From: Trichoplax adhaerens
Lineage: Eukaryota; Placozoa; Uniplacotomia; Trichoplacea; Trichoplacidae
Length of the DNA: 64,000 nt
NCBI RefSeq assembly: GCF_000150275.1
Contig: NW_002060945.1
Location: 2,317,172-2,381,171, forward strand
Direction of reading: 5' to 3'
The position numbers and the translations under genes are program-made. The notes under the pieces are model-generated. The model was not told the DNA's origin, made no database searches, and saw only the letters and a program-made list of their open reading frames with translations. Below, piece after piece: positions 49,461-62,806 of the stretch (the first letter of the stretch is position 1; each line of letters begins with the position of its first letter).

Positions 49461-50800
49461 AGAAATGGAATTGATGTGATTGGGACCCATTTATTTTTTA
49501 CTCTGGCCAGCACTTAAAGCTCGATATAGAGGCTCGACCACTTTATATTCAATTTATGAGCAGAGCAGTAATGTTTCATTACTATGGCTGAGTGTCAAAA
49601 AAAATACTGTGGTAGAGTAAATGATGGCCACAGCCTTTAGTTCTCTCAGAAGAAATTATCTCTTCAATTTAGACTACATCATCACGGTTCTCTTTCTATA
49701 TTGTTATGAATATTCCTGATTTAAAATAGCTAGCAACAAAATATAAAACGCTCAATAGAATAGCATAGCGGAGTATGGGAACTGGTTAATCGTTGATAAA
49801 TTTAACGGATCAAATCTATGTACATATTTCAAACTTTAAAAATTTAAAATCCAGTTCTTTAATTTCGGATTCTCGACGAAGACAATTTTAAAGGAAAAGG
49901 ATTAAGGCTGGGTTACAGTCGATTCGTGTAGCCTTTCTATTGAAATTAGCCGCGATATGGCAATTTCCCAAATGGCTTAATTCATGTTTAGGTTATAGGA
50001 ATTAGATACTTCTATTATTTTATTAACAAGTCCGATAGGTTGAAAATACAGTAAGTAAGATCTTTGCCGCATCTATCCCTTGATATTCATAATTTTCAGT
50101 ACTGTTGGTTGGCTAAATAGGAGGTAGGCAGTTGCTAAAGCTGTAACATTTTAAGTCTTGGCTTTTGCCATTGGACTGATGCAATAAATAAGAAAGAATC
50201 AATTTCACCTACGGACATCCTTGATGCAGCTTATAAATAAAGATGCTAAACATGATGATATAAAATGACAACAGTCTCTTCTTCTATAGCTTAATTAGTC
50301 TCTTCCGTCATTATAAGAATACAGTTAGTCTACAGCTTTAAATTCCCCTTGTCTTAGTCCATCTTTTGCAAACTTACATATAATTCTATACCATATAGGT
50401 ACTGCCAATAAAATGAAGCTGTCATCTATCTAGTTAAGTGATGTTAGCTATAAAATAGTTGACGTAATCCATAGTAAAATCGGTAGAAAAACAATAATTT
50501 TTTTAACTTATTCACTTGTTAGCTGCTCAAGCGGAAGTACATCAGAAATATTAAGTAGAGAATGACTTTATCTTGTGGTTACAATGATAGGATATTATAA
50601 CTAAAAAGTAGGGGAAAAATACTGTTATCATTGATCAATACACGACTTATTTCAACTTATTTATCTCTCGGATAATTATATGAAAGTAGAGTAGAAATGG
50701 AACGATCATACTTAGTTATTACCTCTATAAAAGCAGGAGATATCGTAACCGTAAAAAATATGTAAGATCTGAGCTGCTATAGACAAATGAATGAATTATT

Positions 50801-51145
50801 CTAACCTATTCACCTCCTCTTTATTTCTGCGGAAGTCCATCAGAAATACTAAGCAGCTAACGAATTAATATTAACGTATTTACTTTTTCGTTGTCAGCAC
50901 AGAATTGTTTTAGAAATATTAAGCAATGAAAGAATAATACTATCCTATTTATCCTTATTTATTTGTGTGAAAAGATATCAGAGATATTAAGAAAAGAAAA
51001 AATTATACTGACCTATTTATCTCTTAGTTATTCATACGGAAGTATATCACAGATATTAAGTCACGAAATAGTTATATTAACTTATTGATTGGTTATTTAT
51101 TCGTGCCAAAGTAGTGCTAAAAGATGAAGCAGTAATCGATTATAG
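50801..51145. repeat. 69-bp tandem array, five units
   Basis: Unit starts at 50801, 50871, 50940, 51008 and 51077 give spacings of 70, 69, 68 and 69 bp. Each has a YTWACCTATTTA-type start, a GGAAGT-like middle and AGAAATATTAAG near the end. A related unit lies near 50507. Confidence 0.88.
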
Positions 51146-53439
51146 CTTACTATTATAATTACAAGTAAATGAAATGTTGTAGTCAACGGGTAAATCAGAA
51201 GATTTACTGTCATTGATCGGATCATGTTATAATTAGTTGAAGTTGTTGACTTTTTTCTCGTTTATTCATGCGATTCTACTCTCGAAAAATGGTACAGCAA
51301 GCAATTACATCTTGTCTCACATTGCTAACTGTTTTAAATGCTATAAATGGGGGAAAGAGGGCGACTGATTTACTACTTTCGACTTTATCGAGTACGCTAG
51401 AAGAAGTTCAAGTTGGACGTAGTTTAACATTGGGCATCCCCTATTGAATTTCATGGAAATAAATTAGTTTAAAGATAAGATGGTGTAAAGATAGACTATG
51501 CTAGGCATTGGGATCAGTGTTGAAAAGAAAATGTTGGCGTTGGAACCGAATAATACTTTGGTCTACAGAGATTTCGGTCTACATATTTTGATAAACGGGA
51601 GACAAGGTGGCCTAGATGACGAGCTTTAGTTTAATTATAGGACGAAGTTAGACAGTTTTAAAGTCAAAAAAGGAATAGCTAAGTGATGACAAAAATTTCT
51701 CGACCTTTTCAGATGCCAATAGCGATCAATGATTAATTTTCTTTATTCTAATTACACTTCTAGTTCGATTCTATCTTCATCATCAATCTATACTAATGGA
51801 ATGATTCCCATTGATAGGAGTGAGTTGTTGCGGACAGACATTAAATTTACGAGGAGGAGCACACTAGCATGCTATTAAGCTTGAACATAATCCAAAATTA
51901 TATTATAAAAGTAGACCATCCTTATGCGTCACAAATTGAGTAATGTAAGGATAGTAATACTCATAGAGTGTATATATATATATATATACGTATGTCTTCC
52001 AAGTTACTATCGTGATACTTTCACATTAAAAAACTAAATTAGAATTTAATCGAATATCGATAACCTAGCTATCTCAGAACCTTCTGCCTCACAAATGGGC
52101 AAAAGTAAGGAGAGAAAGATAGAGTATATATTTTCCATATCGCTCTAGATGTTCTTTTATATTTAAAAACTAAATCAATATCCAATGTCTGGGCTGATTA
52201 ATATCCAACCATTCAAGTTAAATGAATAGATGGTCAATATTTCCAAGCCGTTTCAAGCAGCTGTAGCGCGAATATCGATACTTCAAGTATCCAGAACAAT
52301 TAAGACTTGTACTACAACATCTTGAACACTTAATGGTAGAATCCAAAGTGAGAAATGACCATTTTATAAAATGTGAATAGAGTAACATCATTGAGTAGAA
52401 TTATTCAATGATTGCAATGTAATAAGGTTTCACTTTTTACAAGTAATTACTCAAAATTCCGTAGTAAATACAATAAGTAGTTGTGATCTAAATATGAGAT
52501 AAACGCACGTTTAAGTGAAAAAAAGATAAAAAAAGATTGCCAGCTTATTCTATTACAATACGTATAAATCTTGTTAGTTGCGAGTTTCTATTATAATTAG
52601 TGATAGAAGATTGTTACAATTTAACTGAATAGGCTAGTTGGTCTAGCAGTCTGTAAAAAAATTGTCGAAATGTGAAAGATTTTACCTTCGTATCCGTCTC
52701 ATGTTTGCTTTGTATAATGACCTAGGAGGTGATTTTTTTTATTTTGTATCGCTGCTGTTGTCTTTGTCCACTTCCAATTTAACTAAAATAGTATTAACGT
52801 CTCTTCCTTGCTAATGAATTACTTTAGACTAACGTTTTTTAATATCCTTTTAACATACTATTGAAGATGAGTGCGATTACCACGTTATAAAATAACCAGG
52901 ATAGATAATATAGTATCTTGAATGTTGTTTGATCAAGATTTAATCCTTGTTAACTTTATTAAAATAGGCAACACATCAGTCGATGTGCGATAGAATACAG
53001 CGGTCAATAAGTGAAATTCGATGATAGGGAAAATAGTCGTTAGATCAAAAGCAATACTATCATTCAAAAGAATCTATCCAAGTTTTCATTGTATTGTTGT
53101 TGTTATGGATCTTCTGCACTAACAAGAGGTTCAAGCATTAATCAAAGTAAGCTAACAGAAAATAAATTCTTTTCTTTGAATCAATTTTCAATTTGCTCTT
53201 ATTATTTGGCAGTAATCATTAAAAAGGATTTATTATTCTATCTTAATTGATTCATTGAATTAGATCAACTTTTAATGGTGATTGACAACTATTTTTGCCC
53301 ACCCATTTTCATTCTTTATTAATTTATTAAAGAAATACTTGGAGTTCTTCTACCTGACAGTAATTGAATGTCGCAATATTCTCTGTATGTAGACAATAAA
53401 TTATTAACTTGAATATTCATTTGAAATATAACCTGATCC

Positions 53440-54430
53440 AAGTACGCTGGAAGTTTTTACTTTATTACGGATAGTAAAATGGTCTAAATCGTGAAATAAA
53501 TTAAACCATATTGAGAATTCCGTGATATAAATTAATTTCATGAGTTATCTTCTTTTTCTGTTGGTAGAATCATTACCAAGAGCTTACTCCTTTATCTAAT
53601 TTTAGCTACTTTTACAATGAGACAAAGGCGTACATGGTATTTGTCTATGGTATAAATTGGTGGAAATACCCGTAGGTTGATTTCTACATAAGTTATGAAA
53701 ATAAATGGGCGATAAGCTATAGTAATTCTATTGCTTTCTTTCACTTCTCAAATGGATGAAAGAGTTATAACTTGGCTTCCATTTGATTGTAGTATAGCGT
53801 AAAGTTACCATGACTTTTCGCCTGCCCCACAAATCTGAGATAGTGTTTGATTCTCTACATGATTCATGAAATATGTTAAAATAGAAGACGACTGATTGCA
53901 AATCGATTGCTAGCCTTCATTTTCAATCGAATGAAACAATTATAAATAGACTACGGCTGATTGTAAAAAATGACGTAAGTACAGCTGGTATATTTGGCCT
54001 ACTATCTAGTTGGTAATTCTAGAACTGATTTTTATTTATAAATTATGAAATAAATGAATGCTGAAGACGATGATCATTCTATTCACAGCTAGTCTACGAC
54101 TTGTTCCCATTCAGTAAAGTGATTGGGCTGATTTAATAAATAATGCAGGTGATGGAATGAATTAATTAAAGTTGAAGGCAACTATAGATAATTCTGTTGG
54201 TGTCCATCCTTTTCTAACTGATTAACTCTTTGATTATAAAATGATGCAAGTCATATAACTATTACTTAGCTTGCTATCTATCCAGTAAATCTGTGAATCT
54301 GACTTTATTCATAAACCGTGAAATAATTTAAAGCTGAAGACGATGAATGAATATTCCATTGAAATACAACAACTATATAGCTTATTCTCTATCCTGTAAA
54401 TCTCAATTGTAGCAAACTTCAATATCAATT
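53440..54430. repeat. Irregular decayed repeat, units of ~90-180 bp
   Basis: The combined landmark TATGAAATAA...GCTGAAGACGATGA recurs near 53695, 53868, 54049, 54145 and 54319, with CTATCTAGT...GTAAATCT segments before it. Boundaries are uncertain. Confidence 0.6.
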
Positions 54431-55254
54431 TCATACTTCAGTAAATAAATATATATATACATGTATATGTACGGTAATTATTTTTTAGTTTCCTTCATGT
54501 TTTTACTAATTGAAATAGTGACCAATCGGTAATCGTAGGTATGCATAATTGCACAAAAATACAAGCACTTAAATAAGCATGGTCCTTTATGTCATAAACT
54601 AAATTTTGGTAGTATTTTAGTGTTCTACATCTCAATCAAGAAATATGTTTACATATTGAAAAATTGTGATTCTCTTGCTCGTCTAGATTCCTCAATGGGG
54701 ATACTATAACCACAAATAACTTCCTATTTCATTTAGGACGAAAAACAAAGCTAATATTCATCTATTCATTAATTCTATGATACTTTTCAGTACTCAAATG
54801 TAGATTAATCACAAAATAAGGTTGAAGATGAATCGACGTGATTTCATTGCTCTCTTAGTATCTTTCAATAAGATTGAACATTCCAATTAAGCTTCTACCT
54901 TATTTTAGAATAACTCATACAGTTGGTTGATATAACTATTTACCACTAGACCTACGTAATATTTTAATACCTAGTCCGTGGCATAAATTTGTTCATTTTA
55001 TCCAGTCTATGCACAATGTCTGCAAGCGTGATAATGATTTCATTTACATCATAAAGAAATTATCGTTTATTCTACTGGAAATTATATATAATTACAGAGC
55101 TTTCAGTACTTTCGTAGAGGTAGGTATTATGACATAGTCTTTGATAGTTGATAAGTAAATAAAAAGCAGTCATACTCTATCTACCTGCACTTATCACTGT
55201 CTACTCATATAATGTAATTTATGCGCAGGAAAGCAGATATAATATAGTAATCTC

Positions 55255-55490
55255 GTTTCTAAGTTAAGTTCAATATTAAAATTTCTCCAAAGCTCTATTG
55301 AATTAAATAATTAAAAAATGGTTTGCTTCGTATGCAATATTGTAGTTTGCTAATTCAGTTCAATATTAGAATTTGCTCAAAAGTTCTAACAAGTTTAATA
55401 ATTTAAAAATAACTTATTTTGCAGGTAATATTACACTTTGTTTAAATATAAGCAAGACTGAAATGAATGGATAATTCGATGCTAGTGTTA
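55255..55490. repeat. Tandem duplication, two decayed copies of ~90-118 bp
   Basis: Two units near 55262 and 55353 share GTTCAATATTARAATTT, CTCMAAAGYTCTA and TTWAATAATTWAAAAA. Weaker related pieces continue to about 56.05 kb. Confidence 0.7.
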
Positions 55491-56227
55491 GGAATTCCGC
55501 ATTTTCCTCCATTAGCATACCTAAAGTTAAGTTAGAGCTAGGCCAATATTAAATACCGTAACTAATTCAAGTCTATTCCTCTACTTTGATGAATACAATT
55601 ATATTTAAAACAGATTTATCTCCATATGTATATATTAATTACCATTAGCTGACTACTTTATCTTACAGTTAATTTAGGTGAAAGCGGCTGTCAACACTGT
55701 AGTTAAGTTTTTTGAACTATTTCACAAGTAATGCTCACAAGTATATAGTACTTTGTTCAAATATACCTTCACTTCCATATATCGACTAGTTAAGTGGCTT
55801 ATCCAAGATAGTGTAAGCGATTCAGTTATAAATACCAAGTTAATATAGGGTTTGTTGAATTGTTCTAATGAGTTTAATTATCTTCCCTACAAGAATACCT
55901 TCACTACTACTCAGCAACTAACTTCTTTCCTTTCGTAAGTTAACGTAAGTTAGCCCAACTTTATGCTCTGTAGGTAGTTCAATAAAATTTAAACTTCTTT
56001 GATAGATATAACTACATTTCAGATAAGTGCATATTTACCTTCACTTATCAGTTAGCTAACATAAAGTTAATTTAAGTTAAGCCAGCTGGTAACTAGTATT
56101 TGACATATTCGTCGCTAAATAACGTTTTATAGACCATTTCTTTGTAAATATAATTATTCGATATCATTAAGCTCTATAGTCTCCGCCCAAATTTAAAACA
56201 GTAACTTATAATTCTCATCATAGAAGA

Positions 56228-56440
56228 CTCCATCCTTGGTTGTGGCTTAGGAAAGCGAGCTTCCGCATTTTCACTGAGTCAAAGATTGTTATGGTTATTG
56301 CAATTATTTCTTGTACGAATAGCGAAAAAGATACTCTATCCTTGGCTATATCTGGAGATAGCGAGCTGCTATATGTTACTGAATCAAAGATTGTTGTGGT
56401 TATTCCGATTATTTCTAGTATAAATGGCGGAAGAGATGAA
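56228..56440. repeat. Tandem duplication, two copies of ~106 bp
   Basis: Copies begin with CTCCATCCTTGG (56228) and CTCTATCCTTGG (56334) and share GCGAGCT, ACTGARTCAAAGATTGTT and GGTTATT. Open frames on both strands across this block are by-products of the duplication. Confidence 0.85.
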
Positions 56441-57298
56441 GCCCTACACATACTACTTGATTAATGAGCCAATTTCTCCTTGTTAAAATATCTTACAAGG
56501 ACAAAAGATATACAGCACAACTAAATTTATGTTGAACAATGTTGTAGATGGTTGTTGTGAGCTATTCTAAGTGCGTTTCTATTTAATTAATACGATTCCA
56601 ATCGATCATAAGTCACCTATTGAAAGCAGTCAGGTAATAGCTGCGCCAGTAAGGTATTGATGTTAATATTTATTTTATAAAAATAGAGATATGGCTTAAA
56701 ATCTGTAAGAATAATTTTGAAAAGTATATTGGCAGAAGTTGAAAGGTGCTCATGTTTACTACGTCAGTCTTTTTATCATTTCTGTAGTATCAATTTTGCC
56801 ATCTAATTTCATCATCAAATCATGTAATATTGAAAAGTCATGAATTATTTCTCTATACGTTACAATTATAGGTCTATCGAATAAATAAAGTCACTTTATG
56901 CAATTTAGGAATCAGTAAATTATATTGCATTATTTTTTAAACATTGATCTAGAATTGACACTGCGGAATATTCCGGAAAAAAGAAACACTGTTAAACTAT
57001 TACATTATAATGTAACCAAAATGTTTAGAAGAATATCAGACTCATTATATTTTTCATTCCAGAACTAATTATTTGATATTAGCAATTCTAGAATCATTCT
57101 CTATATTTTGGATTATAATCTATCGAATCGTACAAAGTCTATACATGTAACTTTAAGGATCAGTTAATCACGTATCAGCATTTCCGAATATCTACCTAAA
57201 TGCTATCTTGTGTAGTATTTCTCTGGTACCGGTATTTTATTGAAAGATTTAGAAAAATATGAAGCTTAAAATTTATAATTTATGTAAAAGTATTATAG

Positions 57299-57733
57299 CT
57301 CATTGACCTTTCTATTAAATGTTTGCTTATCAATTTGCTAGCAGAAAAGAGCGATCGTGAGGTAGTACAAATACCTATTGGAGATTACTTTAAACAATAT
57401 ACTGTACGATTTAAGTACTGTACTCGTTCGAACAATTATGGAGAAATCTTTTACAGTGATAAGACATATAAGATATCTCATATGTCGTATTTGCGACAAT
57501 TTCTAGTAGTAGCAATTGATGACGTTTTGAGGTGTCAGCGAAATGGAAAGCTACCTTATAAATTTGAGATTAACAAACGAGTATATCAGTAATTTTCAGG
57601 TGTCTTAGCAGAACGTGATAAAGTAAAGGTATTGCAAAGAGCACATAAAGAAAACCCGTGGTATTCTAATATCGTTATAGATTGTCATTGCTTAGTTAAA
57701 AATCGGAAAGGAAAGTTTATCATTCGTAATTAA
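57299..57733 (+). pseudogene. Interrupted open frame of unknown origin
   Basis: From the stop before 57299 the frame stays open for 97 codons to TAA at 57590-57592, and the same frame then continues for another 46 codons to TAA at 57731-57733. Residues look protein-like on both sides (VQIPIGDYFKQYTVRFKY before, KVKVLQRAHKENPWYSNIV after), which suggests one coding stretch broken by a single stop. A start codon is missing; a TATTATAG acceptor-like site stands just upstream. It could be a degraded gene, a fragment of a mobile element, or an exon with a 19-base retained piece. I do not recognise the family. Confidence 0.4.
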
Positions 57734-60700
57734 TGAATACGATGTAAGTGTATAGAGATGAAAGGATACAAATTGAAACGACGATACTGAAGAAAGAAGA
57801 TATGATTTTTGTCTATTTTCCTTCAATTGATACCTAATTAAATAATTCTGTTGATAATTGATGTTATAGCTTGGAAATTGAGTGTAAACTACACGGATTT
57901 AAATAATAGCAAACAGTAAAACAGGGTAAAAGAGCAGTCTTATCAAAGTTAATGTCAGGAGAGCCCACTAATCAATAGCTTCACATATGGTTGTGTAACC
58001 TTTTCTCAAAACTTTGTAATCACGATTTGAAAGGGCTTAAATTTATCTCTACTATTCTGCCATCTTCTCTTACCTTTCTAGTCAAGATAGATTTGAAAGC
58101 TGTTTTGTTCAATATCAATATCTAAAGAAAAAAATCAAATATTATCGTGATGATCTTTGCGATATAATAGGTGCTCATAAACGAAGTCTCCTTCAAGTTA
58201 CGATTAGTAATTTCTAGTAAAATATTGTCGTTGTTAAAATTTGTTTTCTTCCGCGTATAAATTCTATTCTGTATGGTCATATTGGTCAGCTTTTATTTTA
58301 GAATTACCCATTATGGCAATGATTGAAGTTTATTTTAATTAATAGTTCCGCTACCGATATTACTTGTCAAGTAAAAGCCTCGAATAATTATTTACACTTC
58401 CTATCATATTTTCCTGAATTACATTTTAAATGATGAAATTAATGTGAACTCTTACTAAGAAGTAGCTATCTATCAGTAGAACAGTTTCTCTCTTAAGATT
58501 TTTCTAATTCTAGATTTCAATAAAAGGAGAGATAGTAATCAACTTCTGCACTCTTGAACAGAAGTAACTATAAGTAAGCGATAAGGTTCCTAAGGATCAT
58601 GATATCAATGATAGACATCCGAAATGACGAATTGAAATATCTTCGCGATAGACGTTACACAAACTGGTCTATCAGTTCAGTATCATGTAACTCTAGTACA
58701 ATGGCTAATTTTCAGTTGGTCATTAGAATCAAGCAGATTGAACTATCGAAGAATTAGTTTAATCTACGCGATTTGCCGATTACCTTACTTTCACTCATTC
58801 ATACCAAGTTTACAGTCGTTAGCCTAAGACAAACAACTGTGCATGACTAAAACTCGAACATCGACAGTATAATATAAAGCCAGATACACAGCTTTAATTC
58901 AATATCATCATAAAATCGAATTACGTGTAGCGCGTTATATACGTTAGTTTTAGTGATTATTTCATTATGATTCAACTATTTTACTGAAGAGTGGAATCCA
59001 TGTTTTACACTCAAGATCTATGATGAAATTCACCTCTAGCTTATGCTTAAGTAACATTACACTTGTACGCTAAATACTTGAAACTATCTCATTGTGATAT
59101 AAACTACCAAGAAATAGAATTCATTAAAGGAAAAAATATCAAGAATTACGCATTCACGATAATAGTATAGTTGAATTTTAATGTTGGTTTTCAAGGAGGA
59201 CTTAATAGAATCTAAGTTAAGGACGAGTTAGAATAAAAAAATTATTATTTTGACTATCCTGGCACTTACTGTAGGTATTGTATTCATTATATTGACTCTC
59301 AATAATCAACTATGAGTTATTGAATTTCTATATAAAGTTAGGAGTCGGATTTGTTTGATGTTCGTTTCCCCATGCACAATTTATGATTCCTAGCATGGCT
59401 GGAGGATAGCCATCATGACTAACTTAGCAGTACTAGTACTTGATTTTATGCAAAGATGAATCGATTAAAATACTAAAGCCAATGAAATTGTGAATATGTA
59501 AATGCTTTAACTGAAGGAAAGATAGCTACTTGCAATGAAGCTAAGGTAGATAGCTATACATAGCGGGTAAAAGAAAAAGAGAGCGGTTCAAACCTTAAAT
59601 GCAAAATTAGAATCAATTAAATTGTTACTATTAGCCATTGACCTGGAACAAATCTCGGTCACAAGACAAATATAGATGTCTTTACTTTTAAATTGACATG
59701 CATGGATAGTGCAAGGATTCCTTGATATGCATTTTTATGTGTTTTTAGGGAAACCAGACCTGGGATAAGTTACAACTATGCAAATCAAGTAGGGTTCGCA
59801 TTTGACCATGACTCACTTTATATAAATGCGTCATGCTATGCTTTAGTTATTCATCGTCATTATATGTAGTGCATTTGATTTCTTTTGTAATTACATAAGC
59901 TAATACACTATGATATAAATTAGAGATATTAAGGATTTTCGCCCACAAGTTAAGACAGTAATAAGAGCTATATTTATAGATAGTGATTACCCCTAAATTT
60001 GTTGTACCGTTAGTTCATGTTTCAAATTGATACCGATTGATTTATTTAATTTGATCAGAATACGTATCATTTAGTCATTCTACATGTTAGACTAACGAGG
60101 TAATGCGATATCAGAAAATAGATTAAAATGTTCTATTAACAAAAAATACATTTGGGCATGATTTATAAAAAGAAACAACGTGAACATAAGCAGTTATCTC
60201 TATTTTATTGTACCGACACAATTATGAACATGGTGTTATAGTTCACTTTTTAGATAGTGTTTTTATTACCTTAACAGTTCTTGTCTTGAATGAAGGCGAA
60301 CAATTCGATTGGTTTGAGTTGTTATTGATGATTCGAGATGAGATAGATCACACTTGTAACTGGAATACTAGGTTGAAAGGTTACTCGATGTCTTAGCGCG
60401 ATGAGTATTGATTCATACATTATACTTACTTTCTGCGATAGTATATGGATCAAATAAGTAACGCATGATTTCTCATCAAGTCGCTTATGATTACGAATGT
60501 TGATTGCTCAGACTTAGTGACTAATAGGAATGAACGATTGAAAACAAGTTCAATATGTAAATTGCACGTCAAAAAAGGATTGAATGCATATAAATGCAAT
60601 TAGACAGATCGGGCTGTCAATCAAATTAATCAATTTTCAATAATAAGGAAAGATACATTCGTTGCATCCTTTATTTGCACACAAATTAAGGTGAATAACA

Positions 60701-61689
60701 GATGTTTTAATTTTTCCATCTGTTTCTATTTTAACTCAACGGCATCATCTTTAATTGAATCAAGTTTTCCTAAAGTATAATTAGCATTTTGATTGAGACG
60801 TGGGAATATTTGCCTAAATATCAATTTCCATTGAAATAAGATCTAAGTTGAAGAGCTAAGTAGAGTGTTTCTATTTAAAGTTAGATTCAAATCAACTGAT
60901 GATCGCTGCTATTTTTATACATTTATTGGATCAATAAGAGGTCAGGATAATTTGATGTCATGTAAACTTATGGCTGGCTTATAGTACTGTAAAGGGAGAA
61001 TCATTCTAGTAAAAATACCAATCAAATTGCCTTATTTATAAAATATCGATATACCTGTATAGTTTAAAATGATTCCGTAAACTTTGTTTGTGAAACTTGC
61101 AAGTTAATACTATTTAGCCTAGGGCAACAACTTTTTTTGCGTGCTAGTGTTACTTTATCCGTACTCATACCATTTCATTACAATTCCTTTTAAACTTGAA
61201 TATAGCTATAAAATTCTCTTTTCTGTTCTACTCGGCCAATTAATACCCATAGCTAAGATGTTGTTTATAGAAGCACTTTAGTGGATGAATACGTATTCGT
61301 GTGATGGACTCATCGATATCAGCAGTCTATAGTAGAGCTAGTAAAGAAATTTATTCATCTAGATGTATTTAATTAATTTTTAGATAGTAAATTATTCTTT
61401 TATTTTTGTTATATGCGTATTCCTCACTCGATCTATTTAATTACAGTAGTCTTTCGATGGTAAATTATTATTTTTTATTTTTATATTATCTACAAGCAAG
61501 CAATGGCCATCATCTCTAGCGGCAGATCATCAATCTGATATAGTTAATATAGTGGCTATTTATTTGATTCTATCAAGTCTATTATGACATGGTTAGTCAG
61601 TCAGGAATAATAGAATCTACTTAAAAGTTCTTCATCGTAACAATGATATTGAGGATTTCTTTTACCCGTCGTTACTAAAGGTATGAGGA

Positions 61690-62570
61690 TGATTAGCAAA
61701 TAAAAATAGATGAAGACAATGGCTAAGGTTACTGATGGTTTGAATGATATCGAGAGAGCAAATTATGGTGTTGAACTAAATGTTTCAGTTAATCACTGGA
61801 CGTTGATGATGAAACAATCTAGCTATTGACATACCAAAGGGAGATAGTATTTTAGTTAGAAATGAATAATGCTATTAAAGAAAAGTGTAGTATTTTACCA
61901 AATCTATGATTCTAAATAATAATATGGAGGGAGCAAATGGTGGTATTAACCTTAAGCTGAAATATCCAGTGTATCACTGGATATTGATGATCATTGAACG
62001 ATATTGCTATTGATATTTTAAAGAGAGATAACTTTTACAGCGTAACGAATGATTTTTTTCAAGTATAGCGTATTACTAAGCCTGTGATTTTAAATCATAG
62101 AGAGGAAGCAAATATCGGTGTTGAACTGAAATATCCAGTGAATCAATGGAATTTTATAATGAAGTGATGTCGCTGTTGATATAAGCGTATTTAAGGGAGA
62201 TAATTGTTAGGAGAAATAAATGACTTTTTCAAAGTAAATATAGAACATTGCCAAGCCTGTAATTTAAAATAATATAGTGGAGCAAATGGTGATACTTAAC
62301 TGAAGTCTCTATCGAATTACTGATAGATTACAAGTGAGATCATTCTAAAGGGAAAGTTAATGATACTTTCAAAGTGAAATAATTTGTGTTAGGCTATTGA
62401 TTTTAAATGATATACTTGTAGAAGGAGCAAACGTTGGTATTAAACTGAAGGTTAAAAGCTAAGCTCGAACATTTTGGATGACACTTTTGCCTTATTAAAG
62501 GGAGAGTTGTAAGAGAAAAAATGGAATGATTCTTTCAAAATAAAGCATATTACTAAGCCTAGCCATCGTA
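61690..62570. repeat. Regular ~175-bp tandem array, five units
   Basis: The landmark GAGCAAATGGTGGTATTAA or a variant occurs at 61756, 61931, 62106, 62280 and 62425, so the spacings are 175, 175, 174 and 145 bp. Shared segments include GAACTGAAATATCCAGTGWA, AAAGGGAGATAA and ACTAAGCCTGTGATTTTAAA. This is the most regular long-unit array in the window. Confidence 0.9.
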
Positions 62571-62806
62571 TTAACTTTGTTTTAATGCATTATATCGCTT
62601 CCTGTAAACCTTACGTACTCTTTGCTACTATCGTACTGGTGTATTGTTTTTATTTTCGATTAAAAGCAAATTGAATAGATATTGGCTGTTTTAAAGCGTT
62701 TACTTCCGGTCGTGCTGTCATGTCCTTACCGTGCTCTATTTTAGCACAGTGCAGTTTATCAGGGTAGTCATGCTTACGAAAGTTGTTGGTATTACTGATA
62801 TTCTTA

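Noticed and set aside
56218-56464. Overlapping open frames of 74-77 codons on both strands.
   Set aside because: They arise from the two-copy tandem duplication, which repeats an open stretch.
59580-59600. GGTTCAAACC, which resembles a tRNA B box.
   Set aside because: No A box or cloverleaf-forming arms at the required distance.
60208-60396. 62-codon open frame in the repeat block with a protein-like end.
   Set aside because: No ATG start (opens with TTG), no splice partner, no recognised family; chance is adequate at this length.
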